Assembly: GCA_002337005.1 (NCBI GenBank)
Contig: DDFD01000068.1
Location: forward strand, 1 to 51,291
From: Flavobacteriales bacterium UBA1937
GTDB taxonomy: Bacteria; Bacteroidota; Bacteroidia; Flavobacteriales; Weeksellaceae
Length of the DNA: 51,291 bases
Reading direction: 5' to 3'
The position numbers and the translations under genes are program-made. The notes below the pieces were generated by a model. That model was given only the letters and a program-made list of their open reading frames with translations, was not told where the DNA came from and ran no database searches. Position 1 is the stretch's first letter. Each line of letters begins with the position of its first letter. Positions 25,231 to 33,669 of the stretch are shown here, one piece after another.

Positions 25231-25238
25231 CAAATATA
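25231..25238 (-). promoter_or_regulatory. -7 box for the BrkB-type gene, facing the rlmH box
   Basis: TATATTTG on the minus strand matches TAnnTTTG, 20 bases before the start at 25210. Only seven bases separate it from the oppositely oriented rlmH box, so the two transcripts would cross. Confidence 0.55.
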
Positions 25239-25245
25239 ATAATAA

Positions 25246-25719
25246 ATGAGAATAAACCTACTTTGTATCGGGAAAACAGATGACAAAAAAATTATAGAAC
25301 TCATCTCCTACTACATTGCTAGATTACCGAAACATTGGAATTTCGAGATGACAGAAATTCCTGATGCTAAAAATGCCCGAAATTTAAGTGCCAATTTACT
25401 CAAAAAAGAAGAAGCTAAATTATTTTTCAATCATATAGAAAACACAGATTTGGTGATTCTTTTAGATGAAAAAGGCAAAGAATTTACCAGCAGAGAATTT
25501 GCTCAGAAATTGAATTATTATCAAAACAATTCCATCAAAAGAGTTTGCTTTTTGATAGGTGGAGCGTATGGTTTTTCTGATGAAATGTACAACAGAGCCA
25601 ATGAAAAATTATCTCTTTCTAAAATGACTTTTACACACCAAATGATTAGATTATTTTTTGTGGAACAAATCTATAGAGCAGACCAAATTTTACAAGGGAA
25701 ACCTTATCATAATGACTGA
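25246..25719 (+). CDS. rlmH: 23S rRNA pseudouridine-1915 N3-methyltransferase
   Basis: The 157-residue SPOUT-class enzyme methylates pseudouridine 1915 in helix 69 of 23S rRNA on the 70S ribosome, using SAM. Conserved parts are LLDEKGKEFTSREFAQKL near 68-85, the knotted SAM site FLIGGAYGFSDEMY near 104-117, LSLSKMTFTHQMIRLFFVEQ and the final GKPYHN, which contacts rRNA. Length is as expected for the family. It is transcribed divergently from the BrkB-type gene. Confidence 0.97.
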   Translation: MRINLLCIGKTDDKKIIELISYYIARLPKHWNFEMTEIPDAKNARNLSANLLKKEEAKLFFNHIENTDLVILLDEKGKEFTSREFAQKLNYYQNNSIKRVCFLIGGAYGFSDEMYNRANEKLSLSKMTFTHQMIRLFFVEQIYRADQILQGKPYHND

Positions 25720-25720
25720 A

Positions 25721-25750
25721 TTTAGGATTTAGGTCTTAGGATTTAGGTTT
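25721..25750. repeat. GGATTTAGGT tandem repeat between convergent genes
   Basis: Two near-identical copies of TTAGGATTTAGGT lie directly after the rlmH stop. It is a short non-coding repeat; no terminator hairpin is evident here. Confidence 0.5.
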
Positions 25751-25764
25751 TAATTGTTAGAAAT

Positions 25765-26325
25765 TTATGTTTCAGATTTACTCACAACCTTCAAAGCTAA
25801 AAAAGAAAAGAAAATTCCTAAAATAATTCCCATAAATGCGCCAAAAAGTACATCTCCGGGAAAATGCATTCCCAAATAAACTCTACTATACGCTACCGTA
25901 GAAGCCCAAACTAATAAAAAATAAGGCAACCATTTTAGTTTTTTACCTAATAAAACAGCTAAAAATGTTCCTATGAAAAAGGCATTAGAAGAGTGTGCAG
26001 AATAGAAACCGAATTGTCCGCCACATTTTACTTCTCTTATTAAACCTTCTAGTGAAGGATCATGACAAGGTCTCAATCTTTCAAAACCAAATTTAAAAAT
26101 ATTAGCAATTTGATCAGAAGCGGTAATCCCAAGAGCTATGAAAAGAAGAATGTATAAAAAAGACTTTCTGTTAAAGTTCTTGAACAAGAAATAAAGAAAA
26201 ATAATATAAAGCGGAATCCAAAACCATTTCTCAGAAACCAAAATCCAAAATTGGTCAAATGAAGAATTTCCTAAATTATTTAGGAAAATCATTGCTTTTT
26301 TATCTTCAAGAATAATTTCGTCCAT
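25765..26325 (-). CDS. PAP2-family membrane phosphatase
   Basis: The 186-residue protein has five to six membrane helices and a complete PAP2 active site: FERLRPCHDP near residues 76-85, YSAHSSNAF near 105-113 (catalytic His) and SRVYLGMHFPGDVLFG near 143-158 (nucleophile His). Homologues dephosphorylate undecaprenyl pyrophosphate, phosphatidic acid or lipid A on the outer face of the membrane. Which of these applies cannot be told. Its ATG overlaps the last base of the tatA stop codon, so the two are translationally coupled. Confidence 0.9.
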   Translation of the reverse strand: MDEIILEDKKAMIFLNNLGNSSFDQFWILVSEKWFWIPLYIIFLYFLFKNFNRKSFLYILLFIALGITASDQIANIFKFGFERLRPCHDPSLEGLIREVKCGGQFGFYSAHSSNAFFIGTFLAVLLGKKLKWLPYFLLVWASTVAYSRVYLGMHFPGDVLFGAFMGIILGIFFSFLALKVVSKSET

Positions 26326-26681
26326 TATCTGCTTACTGGGCCGTTATAATCATCACTCAATTGGTCTATTTTCTCCTCTGTTTCTTTTTTAGAATCAGTT
26401 GTATTGAGCTCTAATTGTTTTCTAAAATCAAGTTCTTGTTTTATTTTTTCAGTTGGGTCATATTCTTGAGCCGCTTTTTTAACTTTTTCTATTTCTTTTT
26501 TAATTTCAGAAACAGGATTATCGGCATCTTTCATAATTTCGGATTTTACATCTTCCATCGCACCTTTCATTTTTCTAATACCTTGTCCCAATCCTCTTGC
26601 AATTTCAGGGATTTTATCTGGTCCGAATAAAACTACGATTGCTAAAACAATCACAATCATCTCTCCAAAACTTAGTTCCAT
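26325..26681 (-). CDS. tatA: Twin-arginine translocase subunit TatA/TatB
   Basis: The 118-residue protein has one N-terminal membrane helix (IVIVLAIVVLFG), the conserved Phe-Gly hinge followed by PDKIPEIARGLGQGIRKMKGAM as an amphipathic helix, and a long charged tail. It forms the pore or partner part of the Tat system, which exports folded proteins. The tail, longer than in typical TatA, leaves a TatB-like role possible. TatC is not in the window. It overlaps the downstream PAP2 gene by one base and has a promoter box in the gap after the transporter gene. Confidence 0.9.
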   Translation of the reverse strand: MELSFGEMIVIVLAIVVLFGPDKIPEIARGLGQGIRKMKGAMEDVKSEIMKDADNPVSEIKKEIEKVKKAAQEYDPTEKIKQELDFRKQLELNTTDSKKETEEKIDQLSDDYNGPVSR

Positions 26682-26703
26682 AACACAATCATTTTTGATG
26701 TTA

Positions 26704-26711
26704 CAAATTTA
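26704..26711 (-). promoter_or_regulatory. Bacteroidetes -7 box for tatA
   Basis: TAAATTTG on the minus strand matches TAnnTTTG, 22 bases before the tatA start and just past the stop of the transporter gene. Confidence 0.5.
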
Positions 26712-26713
26712 TT

Positions 26714-27928
26714 CTATTTTTTCTTCTGAAAGGCAAAATAAACAAAAAAAGCACTTGCCAACATCAAAATAAATCCTAAAAAGAATGGTGCACCAGGAAA
26801 CTGAAACGGTGCAGAACTATGAGTAAAGTAATAAAATAAATTAGTCATTAATGGTGGCCCCACAATAGAAGTAGCACTAATAAGACTGGTTAATGCGCCT
26901 TGCAATTCCCCTTGTTGATTAGATGGTATATTTTGGGTAATCACAGATTGTAATGCAGGACCACAAATACCGCCTAAACAGTATGGTATTAAAAAGACAA
27001 ACATCATCCAACTTTCCGTAGCAAACGCAAAAAGAAGCATCCCGATTGCATAAAGAATCAAACCATAGTAAATACTTCTTTCGTTTCCTATTTTAGGATT
27101 AATCCACCTGATGAGTAAACCTTGTACTAAGCCTACTAAAAGTCCTATAATTCCTAAGGAAATGCCAACCATTTTTACATCCCAATTAAATTGATACATC
27201 GTAAAATAATTCCAATTGCTTTGTACAGCGTGACCCGCTATATAAATTAGAATTAAAGAAATAACCATTGTAGAAATTTCGGGGTGTTTTCCTAAAAATT
27301 TGAGAGAACCAATTGGATTAGCTCTTTTCCAATCAAAAGGTCTTCTGTGGTCTTTATCTAAGCTTTCTGGTAAAATAAAATAACCATACATAAAATTAAC
27401 TAAGCACAAAACAGCTGCAGCATAAAAGGGAACTCTAGCTCCATAATGTCCTAATACACCACCAATTACAGGGCCTATAATAAAACCAACACCAAAAGCA
27501 GCCCCTATTAATCCGAAATTTTTCGCTCTATCTTCATTTGTAGAAATATCTGCAATATAGGCACTTGCTGTGGTGATACTTGCCCCAGTAATTCCAGCAA
27601 TAATTCTACCAATAAACAACCAAATAATATTAGGCGAAAGTGCCAAAAAAATATAATCAATAGTAAAACCAAGAAGCGATAGTAAAATAATAGGTCTTCT
27701 ACCGTATTTATCACTAAGGTTTCCTACTACCGGAGAAAAAACAAATTGTGTAAAAGCATAAGCAAAACCCAGCCAACCACCATACTTAGCAGCTTCACTA
27801 ATGTCTGCATGTATTAACTCCTTTATCAAATCAGGAACAACAGGAATAATGATTCCCCAACCTGTAATATCTATCAAAAGGGTGATAAATATAAAACCTA
27901 TTGCTGCTTTTTTCTGTGATGTCTTCAT
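26714..27928 (-). CDS. Major facilitator transporter, TetA-like (TCR/Tet family)
   Basis: The 404-residue inner-membrane protein has twelve membrane helices. The drug:H+ antiporter signatures are present: GWGIIIPVVPDL in helix 1, the loop motif GNLSDKYGRRPIILL between helices 2 and 3, GRIIAGITGAS in helix 4 and GFIIGPVIGGVLG in helix 5. It resembles chromosomal TCR/Tet proteins of Bacteroidetes. The substrate cannot be inferred, and it should not be read as a tetracycline resistance gene on this evidence. It lies downstream of secDF, separated by a terminator. Confidence 0.88.
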   Translation of the reverse strand: MKTSQKKAAIGFIFITLLIDITGWGIIIPVVPDLIKELIHADISEAAKYGGWLGFAYAFTQFVFSPVVGNLSDKYGRRPIILLSLLGFTIDYIFLALSPNIIWLFIGRIIAGITGASITTASAYIADISTNEDRAKNFGLIGAAFGVGFIIGPVIGGVLGHYGARVPFYAAAVLCLVNFMYGYFILPESLDKDHRRPFDWKRANPIGSLKFLGKHPEISTMVISLILIYIAGHAVQSNWNYFTMYQFNWDVKMVGISLGIIGLLVGLVQGLLIRWINPKIGNERSIYYGLILYAIGMLLFAFATESWMMFVFLIPYCLGGICGPALQSVITQNIPSNQQGELQGALTSLISATSIVGPPLMTNLFYYFTHSSAPFQFPGAPFFLGFILMLASAFFVYFAFQKKK

Positions 27929-27980
27929 ATCAAAAACGAAGATAAATAATTTTTTGAAATATTTTCAATTAATTTTTTCC

Positions 27981-28010
27981 AATAAAAAAGCGCTCCGAAG
28001 AGCGCTTTAG
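27981..28010 (-). terminator. Terminator of secDF with TTCG loop
   Basis: On the minus strand AAAGCGCTC pairs with GAGCGCTTT around a TTCG tetraloop, followed by a T-run. It begins a few bases past the secDF stop at 28013. Confidence 0.92.
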
Positions 28011-28012
28011 AT

Positions 28013-30904
28013 TTATATATCCGAAGTTGTCCTTTCGTGTGGAGTTTCTTCTTTTCCTGTTTTTAAGAAATCATAAGCTAATGCCGATGCAATGAAAACC
28101 GAAGAATAGGTTCCGAAGAAAATACCTAAGAATAATGCAAACATAAATCCTTTTAGGTTATCTCCCCCGAAGAAGAAAATAGCTAATATTACTAGAATTA
28201 CAGTAAATGAGGTATTAAATGTTCTACCTAGAGTACTAGAAATAGAATCATCAAACAAACCAGCTAGTGTAAGTGATTTTTTCTCTTTCAGATATTCTCT
28301 AATCCTGTCAAATACAATTACTGTATCATTGATAGAATAACCGAGCACCGTAAGAATAGCCGCAATAAAATCTTGGTTTACCTCCATATTAAATGGCATA
28401 ATATTCTTAAAGAATGAGAAGAAACCAAGGATAATAATGGCATCGTGCGCTAAAGCTGCTACAGCACCTAAAGAGAATTGCCACTTATCAAATCTAAATA
28501 AGATATAAATAAAGATACCTAATAATGAAGCTAAAACCGCAAAAGTACCTCCTGTTTTTATATCATCAGAAACTGTAGGGCTAACTTTTGAAGAAGAAAC
28601 CACCCCTACTTCACCTTTATTTGGATCTTTAAAATCTTGTAATTTAGTTTTTGCAGGTAAATATTGTTTTAATCCGTCGAAAAGTTTTTGTTCTACATCT
28701 TGGTCTGCAGCTACAGATTCATCATTAATTTTATAATCTGTAGTTATTTTTAATTGACTGTCATTACCAAAAGTTTTAACATCTACCGCTTGTTGCTCTC
28801 CTTTTTCTACAAATAACTTAACTAGAGACTCGTGAGCTTTAGTAGCATCTACATCTTTATCAAATCTTACTATATAACTTCTTCCTCCTTTAAAATCTAC
28901 ACCTGTCTTAAATCCTAATGTAACCATAGATATAATACAGGCTGTAGTAAGTATTGCAGAAAATATATAGGCATATCTTCTTTTCCCAATAAAATCAATC
29001 CAAAGATTTCTGAACCAATTTTTGGTCATTGGAGTCCAAACAGAAAGTGATTTACCTTTATTTAATCTATGGAAAATCATTACTCTAGATAAAAGTACAG
29101 AAGTAAAGAAAGTCATAATTAAACCAATACCAGTAGTTACCGCAAATCCTTTGATAGGTCCTGTACCAAATATAAATAGTACTAATGCTGTAAGTAATGA
29201 AGTAAGGTGACCATCTATAATTGCATTTAGTGCATGTTTGAAACCATCTGTATATGCTTGTTTGATAGATTTACCTGCAAATAATTCTTCTTTGGTTCTT
29301 TCGTATATAATTACGTTGGTATCTACCGCAATTGCCATCGTAAGTACAATCCCTGCAATACCAGGAAGCGTAAGTGTAGCATTGATAGAATCCATGATAC
29401 CAAATAAGTAAAAGAGGTTAAATATCATCGCAATGATTGCATAAACACCTGCACCACCATAATAGAATATAATGTAAACTACTATAATTAAAAATGCAAT
29501 GCAGAAAGACATTAAACCTGCATTAATAGATTCTTGCCCTAGAGAAGGACCTACCACTTCAGCTTGCACCACTTTAGCAGAAGCCGGTAATTTACCAGCG
29601 CCTAGTACATCTGTAAGATCTTTTGCTTCTTCTTGTGTAAAGTTACCAGAAATCTGAGATCTACCACCCGCAATTTTTCCACTTACATTAGGAGCAGTAT
29701 AAACAATATTATCTAAAGTAACCGCTAGTGGCTTACCAACATTTTTTTCTGTAAGAGTAGCCCAAGTTCTAGCACCTTCTGTATCCATCTGCATATCTAC
29801 TACAATTCTACCTAGGTTATCATAGTTGATACTTGCTTTATCTACAGCACCATCTACAGGAGCTTTTCCGTTGATATTACCTCTAATAGCATAAAATTCT
29901 AAATTATCAGGAGTTTCAGCTTGCGGCTTATATCCCCACATAAATTTAGTAAATTTAAGATTAGCAGGTCTTAATTTAATAGCAATTGGGCTATTAAAAA
30001 TTTTATTAATAGTAGCGGTATCAGATAATTTGATATTACCAATTGCAGAAGATGTTCTTTTATCTAATTGTAAAAGATTTACAAGATTGGTGTTTTTAGC
30101 AACGCCAATAGAATCTGCTTTTAGAGGAACAACTTTAGACAATTGATCTATATATGGATAAATCTCTTGAATTTGTTGTACTTCCCAAAACTGCAATTTA
30201 GCAGAAGTAGAAAGCATCTTTTTCACTTTATCTTTATCTTTAATACCAGGCATTTCTACCGCAATTCTACCAGTACCAGGTACACGTTGTACATTTGGCT
30301 GTACCGCTCCCATTTTATCAATTCTGGTTCTTATTACTTCGAAAGCTGTACCTACAGAAGCGTCTATCTTTTTTCTAATGATCGATTTTACTTGATCATC
30401 AGTAGTATTAAATTTAATTTCGCTACTTAATTTTTGAGTTCCAAAAACTTCTGGGCTAGCTAATTTTAGCTTAGAGCCATTATTTTTATTAAGCTCTTCA
30501 AACTGAGTAAAGAAATCTTCTATATAAGGTTTTGTAGAGTTTCTCTGAACTAAATCTGTTTTGTCTAATGCTTCAATCACAATAGGATTAGTAGAATAAT
30601 TGGTTAAATCATTCACCAAATCTCTTTGATTAATTTCTAATAAAACATTAATACCCCCTTTTAAGTCCAAACCAAGCTTCATTTCTTTTTGCTTAGCTTC
30701 AGGGTAATTTAATTTAGTGAAACCTAAGTTTAAGGTATCTTTAGAAAGACGAGCGATTTCTTTTTTATATTTAGAATCATCGTCTCCTGCAATAGCTTTT
30801 GCTTCTTTTTCTATCTTGCTTGCATACCAAGTTGGTAATAATTCATTGATACAAATAAGCCCAAGAACAATTGCTACAATCGTAATAAGTCCTTTTCCTT
30901 GCAT
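28013..30904 (-). CDS. secDF: Fused protein translocase subunit SecDF
   Basis: The 963-residue inner-membrane protein joins SecD and SecF, which use the proton gradient to pull secreted proteins across. One N-terminal helix is followed by the large periplasmic P1 domain (KLGLDLKGGINVLLEI near 75-90; VIRTRIDKMGAVQPNVQRVPG). Five SecD helices (AIAVDTNVIIYERTKEE) follow. SecF begins near residue 640 with a further helix, its periplasmic domain (TGVDFKGGRSYIVRF) and five helices (LGYSINDTVIVFDRIRE). The fused form is usual in Bacteroidetes. Its promoter box is 35 bases upstream. Confidence 0.96.
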   Translation of the reverse strand: MQGKGLITIVAIVLGLICINELLPTWYASKIEKEAKAIAGDDDSKYKKEIARLSKDTLNLGFTKLNYPEAKQKEMKLGLDLKGGINVLLEINQRDLVNDLTNYSTNPIVIEALDKTDLVQRNSTKPYIEDFFTQFEELNKNNGSKLKLASPEVFGTQKLSSEIKFNTTDDQVKSIIRKKIDASVGTAFEVIRTRIDKMGAVQPNVQRVPGTGRIAVEMPGIKDKDKVKKMLSTSAKLQFWEVQQIQEIYPYIDQLSKVVPLKADSIGVAKNTNLVNLLQLDKRTSSAIGNIKLSDTATINKIFNSPIAIKLRPANLKFTKFMWGYKPQAETPDNLEFYAIRGNINGKAPVDGAVDKASINYDNLGRIVVDMQMDTEGARTWATLTEKNVGKPLAVTLDNIVYTAPNVSGKIAGGRSQISGNFTQEEAKDLTDVLGAGKLPASAKVVQAEVVGPSLGQESINAGLMSFCIAFLIIVVYIIFYYGGAGVYAIIAMIFNLFYLFGIMDSINATLTLPGIAGIVLTMAIAVDTNVIIYERTKEELFAGKSIKQAYTDGFKHALNAIIDGHLTSLLTALVLFIFGTGPIKGFAVTTGIGLIMTFFTSVLLSRVMIFHRLNKGKSLSVWTPMTKNWFRNLWIDFIGKRRYAYIFSAILTTACIISMVTLGFKTGVDFKGGRSYIVRFDKDVDATKAHESLVKLFVEKGEQQAVDVKTFGNDSQLKITTDYKINDESVAADQDVEQKLFDGLKQYLPAKTKLQDFKDPNKGEVGVVSSSKVSPTVSDDIKTGGTFAVLASLLGIFIYILFRFDKWQFSLGAVAALAHDAIIILGFFSFFKNIMPFNMEVNQDFIAAILTVLGYSINDTVIVFDRIREYLKEKKSLTLAGLFDDSISSTLGRTFNTSFTVILVILAIFFFGGDNLKGFMFALFLGIFFGTYSSVFIASALAYDFLKTGKEETPHERTTSDI

Positions 30905-30939
30905 TGTTTATAGTTTACAACATTTAAAATTATAGTCGG

Positions 30940-30947
30940 CAAATATA
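30940..30947 (-). promoter_or_regulatory. Bacteroidetes -7 box for secDF
   Basis: TATATTTG on the minus strand matches TAnnTTTG, 35 bases before the secDF start. Confidence 0.5.
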
Positions 30948-31007
30948 ATGATTTTCAGTTGAAATAAGAATTTTGAGGATATGATTTTTAAAATAAGTTA
31001 TAAGAAG

Positions 31008-31072
31008 GAAGTCTGAAGCTCGAAGTTTTACTAATTCTTCTAACTCGAAACACGAAACTCAGAACTCAAAAC
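31008..31072. repeat. Intergenic repeat with CTCGAAG/ACTCGAAAC units
   Basis: The spacer between hemN and secDF contains GAAGCTCGAAGTTTT, ACTCGAAACACGAAACTC and AGAACTCAAAAC. These are tandem short units resembling the tract found inside copA at 5182-5256. Confidence 0.55.
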
Positions 31073-31077
31073 AATGA

Positions 31078-32457
31078 TTAAACCGTCATAGAAAACAGCC
31101 TTGTTTCAGGCATTTTTCTCATCATTCTCAGATCAAATGCCATGGCTACATTTCTGGTAAAAACTCTACCTTTTTCAGTAATTTTCACAAAATCATCTGC
31201 CAATTCTACCAAACCATCTTCTTGCATTTCTTTTAATTTTTCTAATGCTTCGGGAAGCTCTGCAAAGGTATTTTTATCCGTAAAAGTAGTTTCTAACTGG
31301 CACATAATATTGAGGATATGTCTTCTGATAATTAAATCTTCTTCGTTTAAAATATGTCCTCGAAAAACTGGAATTTTGCCCTCTTCTACTCTTTTTTGGT
31401 AATCTTCTACTGTTTTTTCGTTTTGTGCAAAACCATACCAAGAATCCGAAATAGCAGACATACCCAAACCCACCATCAATTTTGTATTACTAGAAGTATA
31501 ACCCATAAAATTACGATGTAGTTTTTTCTGAATTAAAGATTGGTATAAATCATCACTTTCCAAAGAAAAATGATCCATCCCCACTTCTATATATCCTAAA
31601 TCTTCTAGAAGTTTTTTACCATTTTCGTAGAGTTTACGTTTTTCTTCACCACTTGGTAAATCATCTTCATCAAAACCTCTTTGCCCAACTCCTTTAATCC
31701 AAGGAACGTGAGCATAAGAATAAAACGCGAGTCTATCTGGCTTTAATTCTAAGGTTTTTCTGATGGTCAATTCCATGGCTTCCCAAGATTGATGCGGTAA
31801 CCCAAACACCAAATCGTGAGAAACACTTCTGTAGCCTATTTCTCTTGCCCATTCTGTTACGTTTTTTACATTTTCAAAGGGCTGAATTCTGTTGATAGCT
31901 TTTTGAACCTTCAAATCATAGTCTTGCACCCCAAAACTGCATCTTCTAAACCCTAAATCATATAAAGTTTGTAGATGTTCTTTGGTGGTATTATTAGGAT
32001 GACCTTCAAAAGAAAATTCTGGATTTTCGGCTATTTCTACGGTATTAAAAATTCCTTCCAATAAAATTTTTAAATTTTCTGGAGAGAAAAAAGTAGGTGT
32101 TCCTCCACCAAGATGAAGTTCTTTTAATTTTGGTTGTTGGTTATTGGTTGTTGGTTGTTGGTAAAACAAATCAAGGTACAAATTCCATTCTTTTAAAACA
32201 CTTTCTAGATAAGGTGTTTCCACTGAATGTTGCTTGGTAATTCTTTTATGACAAGCACAAAAAGTGCATAATTGTTCACAAAATGGAAGGTGAATATAAA
32301 TAGAAACCCCTTCTTCTGCATTACTTTCGTTAAAAGCTCTGATTACCGTATTTTGCCATTTTTCTGAGTTAAAATTTTCGTTTTCCCAATACGGAACAGT
32401 AGGATAAGAAGTGTATCTAGGTCCTGGAATATTATATTTATTGATAAGTGAGTTCAT
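31078..32457 (-). CDS. hemN: Oxygen-independent coproporphyrinogen III oxidase
   Basis: The 459-residue radical SAM enzyme oxidatively decarboxylates coproporphyrinogen III to protoporphyrinogen IX in haem synthesis without oxygen. KYNIPGPRYTSYPT at residues 6-19 is the HemN N-terminus. The cluster motif is CEQLCTFCAC, a CxxxCxxC with a fourth Cys. HLGGGTPTFF, FEGHPNN and GVQDYDLKVQKAINR are also typical. The start at 32457 is used because translation from 32493 would begin upstream of the promoter box. A Gln/Thr/Asn stretch (QQPTTNNQQP) just before HLGGGTPT looks like inserted repeat DNA. Confidence 0.95.
   Translation of the reverse strand: MNSLINKYNIPGPRYTSYPTVPYWENENFNSEKWQNTVIRAFNESNAEEGVSIYIHLPFCEQLCTFCACHKRITKQHSVETPYLESVLKEWNLYLDLFYQQPTTNNQQPKLKELHLGGGTPTFFSPENLKILLEGIFNTVEIAENPEFSFEGHPNNTTKEHLQTLYDLGFRRCSFGVQDYDLKVQKAINRIQPFENVKNVTEWAREIGYRSVSHDLVFGLPHQSWEAMELTIRKTLELKPDRLAFYSYAHVPWIKGVGQRGFDEDDLPSGEEKRKLYENGKKLLEDLGYIEVGMDHFSLESDDLYQSLIQKKLHRNFMGYTSSNTKLMVGLGMSAISDSWYGFAQNEKTVEDYQKRVEEGKIPVFRGHILNEEDLIIRRHILNIMCQLETTFTDKNTFAELPEALEKLKEMQEDGLVELADDFVKITEKGRVFTRNVAMAFDLRMMRKMPETRLFSMTV
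32131..32163 (-). repeat. TTGGTTGTTGGT repeat in frame within hemN
   Basis: About four copies of TTGGTTG(T) type units lie inside hemN and encode QQPTTNNQQP. The repeat is of a kind usually found between genes. The reading frame is kept, and the flanking catalytic motifs are intact. Confidence 0.65.
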
Positions 32458-32461
32458 TTTG

Positions 32462-32469
32462 CAAAAATA
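32462..32469 (-). promoter_or_regulatory. -7 box placed for a leaderless hemN mRNA
   Basis: TATTTTTG on the minus strand ends five bases before the hemN ATG at 32457. It is one arm of the 22-base palindrome 32460-32481. Confidence 0.5.
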
Positions 32470-32471
32470 AC

Positions 32472-32479
32472 TATTTTTG
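32472..32479 (+). promoter_or_regulatory. -7 box placed for a leaderless mRNA of the first paralog
   Basis: TATTTTTG on the plus strand ends six bases before the ATG at 32485. It is the other arm of the palindrome shared with hemN. Confidence 0.5.
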
Positions 32480-32484
32480 CAAAG

Positions 32485-33669
32485 ATGACACATTTTAAGA
32501 TTTATAAATTTATAGAAGAAAATCTCCCTGATTTCAATCCTGAAAATGAGCAGGATATCATTAAGGCAGAAAAATTGCTAAAAGCTGAAAGTAAACTCAA
32601 TAATTCTTTCACAATTAATGAAATTGAAGTATACATTTCTGAACTTAAAAATCCTTCGACTCATTTCAAAGAGATTTTAAATATTTCTGTTATTAACCAT
32701 ATTTTTTCAGGGAAAAACATTGATGATATTGTACATCTAAAACCTGATTTATCTAAAATAAAAAATGAAGACTTGGAAATTTTCAAAGAAAATTTTACTA
32801 CAAAAGCAAAAGAATTTTTATCTGAAAAAATTAGGAAAAATAGATGGCAAAATTTAATTTATTTTCAAAAATATTATTCGGATTTCCTAAGTGCGGATGC
32901 TTTGGATTTCTATAAAAATATATTGCATGATAAGAATCAAATTATAATCGAAAAAATTGAAAATTCTAGCATTTTAAATAATATTATTCACAATTATCCT
33001 TTTGCAATTGATAGAAAATACTACGAACTGCAATCTACTATTGATAGTTTTGAATTTGATGATGATATTTTGAAGATTAACAATAGTATTGCAAGAAATC
33101 AGAAAACACATATTAACAACAAAATAGTTTTAGGAAAAATTCTTATTGCTATTAATTATTTCCGTTCTGAAGATGATACTACTAAAAATGTAATTAAAGA
33201 AAACCAAAAAATTGCAAAAGATTGGGTAAACGTAAAAAGAGGATTTTTTACGAATATTATATACCATATCGTAAATTTTTTCAATCCTGATTCATCTAAA
33301 AAGAAACTTGTTTTTGCAGTCTCTATTTTGGTATGGCTTGTATTTTTGTCTGTTATAATATATTTTGCTTATGTAGATTACAAATTGGCAATTGCTATTA
33401 TTACATCTACTTTACTTTTGGTGTTAATAGGTAATAATATTCATAAAAGTTACTATGAAAATAAAAAACATGCAAATACAGAAGAAATAGTGATAAAATT
33501 TACTGGTTCGTTTTTGATCTATGTAGTTCAAAGAATTTTATGGTTTATTTTTGTGCCTTCTGTTTTGCTCTATGTTTATGAGAGTTTAAAAATAGGGAAA
33601 TTTCCATTGGCTTTTTTTATTATAGTAGGAAGCATTATTTATCAATTGTATAAAAAATATAAAAACTAG
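32485..33669 (+). CDS. Unknown membrane protein, first of two tandem paralogs
   Basis: I do not recognise the family of this 394-residue protein. Residues 1-240 are soluble and mainly helical. They contain LPDFNPENEQDIIKAEKLLKAESK (14-37, in parts), RWQNLIYFQKYY near 120-131, and YPFAIDRKYYELQSTIDSFEFDDDILKINNS near 171-201. The last 130 residues hold about four membrane helices. There is no signal peptide, so the N-terminal domain is probably cytoplasmic. The downstream gene is a clear paralog and overlaps by one base (TAGTG), so the two are coupled. They face a GrpE-like/Hsp70-like pair across one terminator. A membrane-anchored partner role for that chaperone is inference. Confidence 0.7.
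   Translation: MTHFKIYKFIEENLPDFNPENEQDIIKAEKLLKAESKLNNSFTINEIEVYISELKNPSTHFKEILNISVINHIFSGKNIDDIVHLKPDLSKIKNEDLEIFKENFTTKAKEFLSEKIRKNRWQNLIYFQKYYSDFLSADALDFYKNILHDKNQIIIEKIENSSILNNIIHNYPFAIDRKYYELQSTIDSFEFDDDILKINNSIARNQKTHINNKIVLGKILIAINYFRSEDDTTKNVIKENQKIAKDWVNVKRGFFTNIIYHIVNFFNPDSSKKKLVFAVSILVWLVFLSVIIYFAYVDYKLAIAIITSTLLLVLIGNNIHKSYYENKKHANTEEIVIKFTGSFLIYVVQRILWFIFVPSVLLYVYESLKIGKFPLAFFIIVGSIIYQLYKKYKN

Noticed and set aside
26714..27928. Acquired tetracycline resistance gene
   Set aside because: The transporter matches the family only; neither mobile elements nor a TetR gene is nearby, and codon use is like that of its neighbours.
32460..32481. Palindrome as an att site or a terminator
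   Set aside because: No integrase or duplicated copy is present, there is no loop for a stable hairpin, and the positions fit promoter boxes better.
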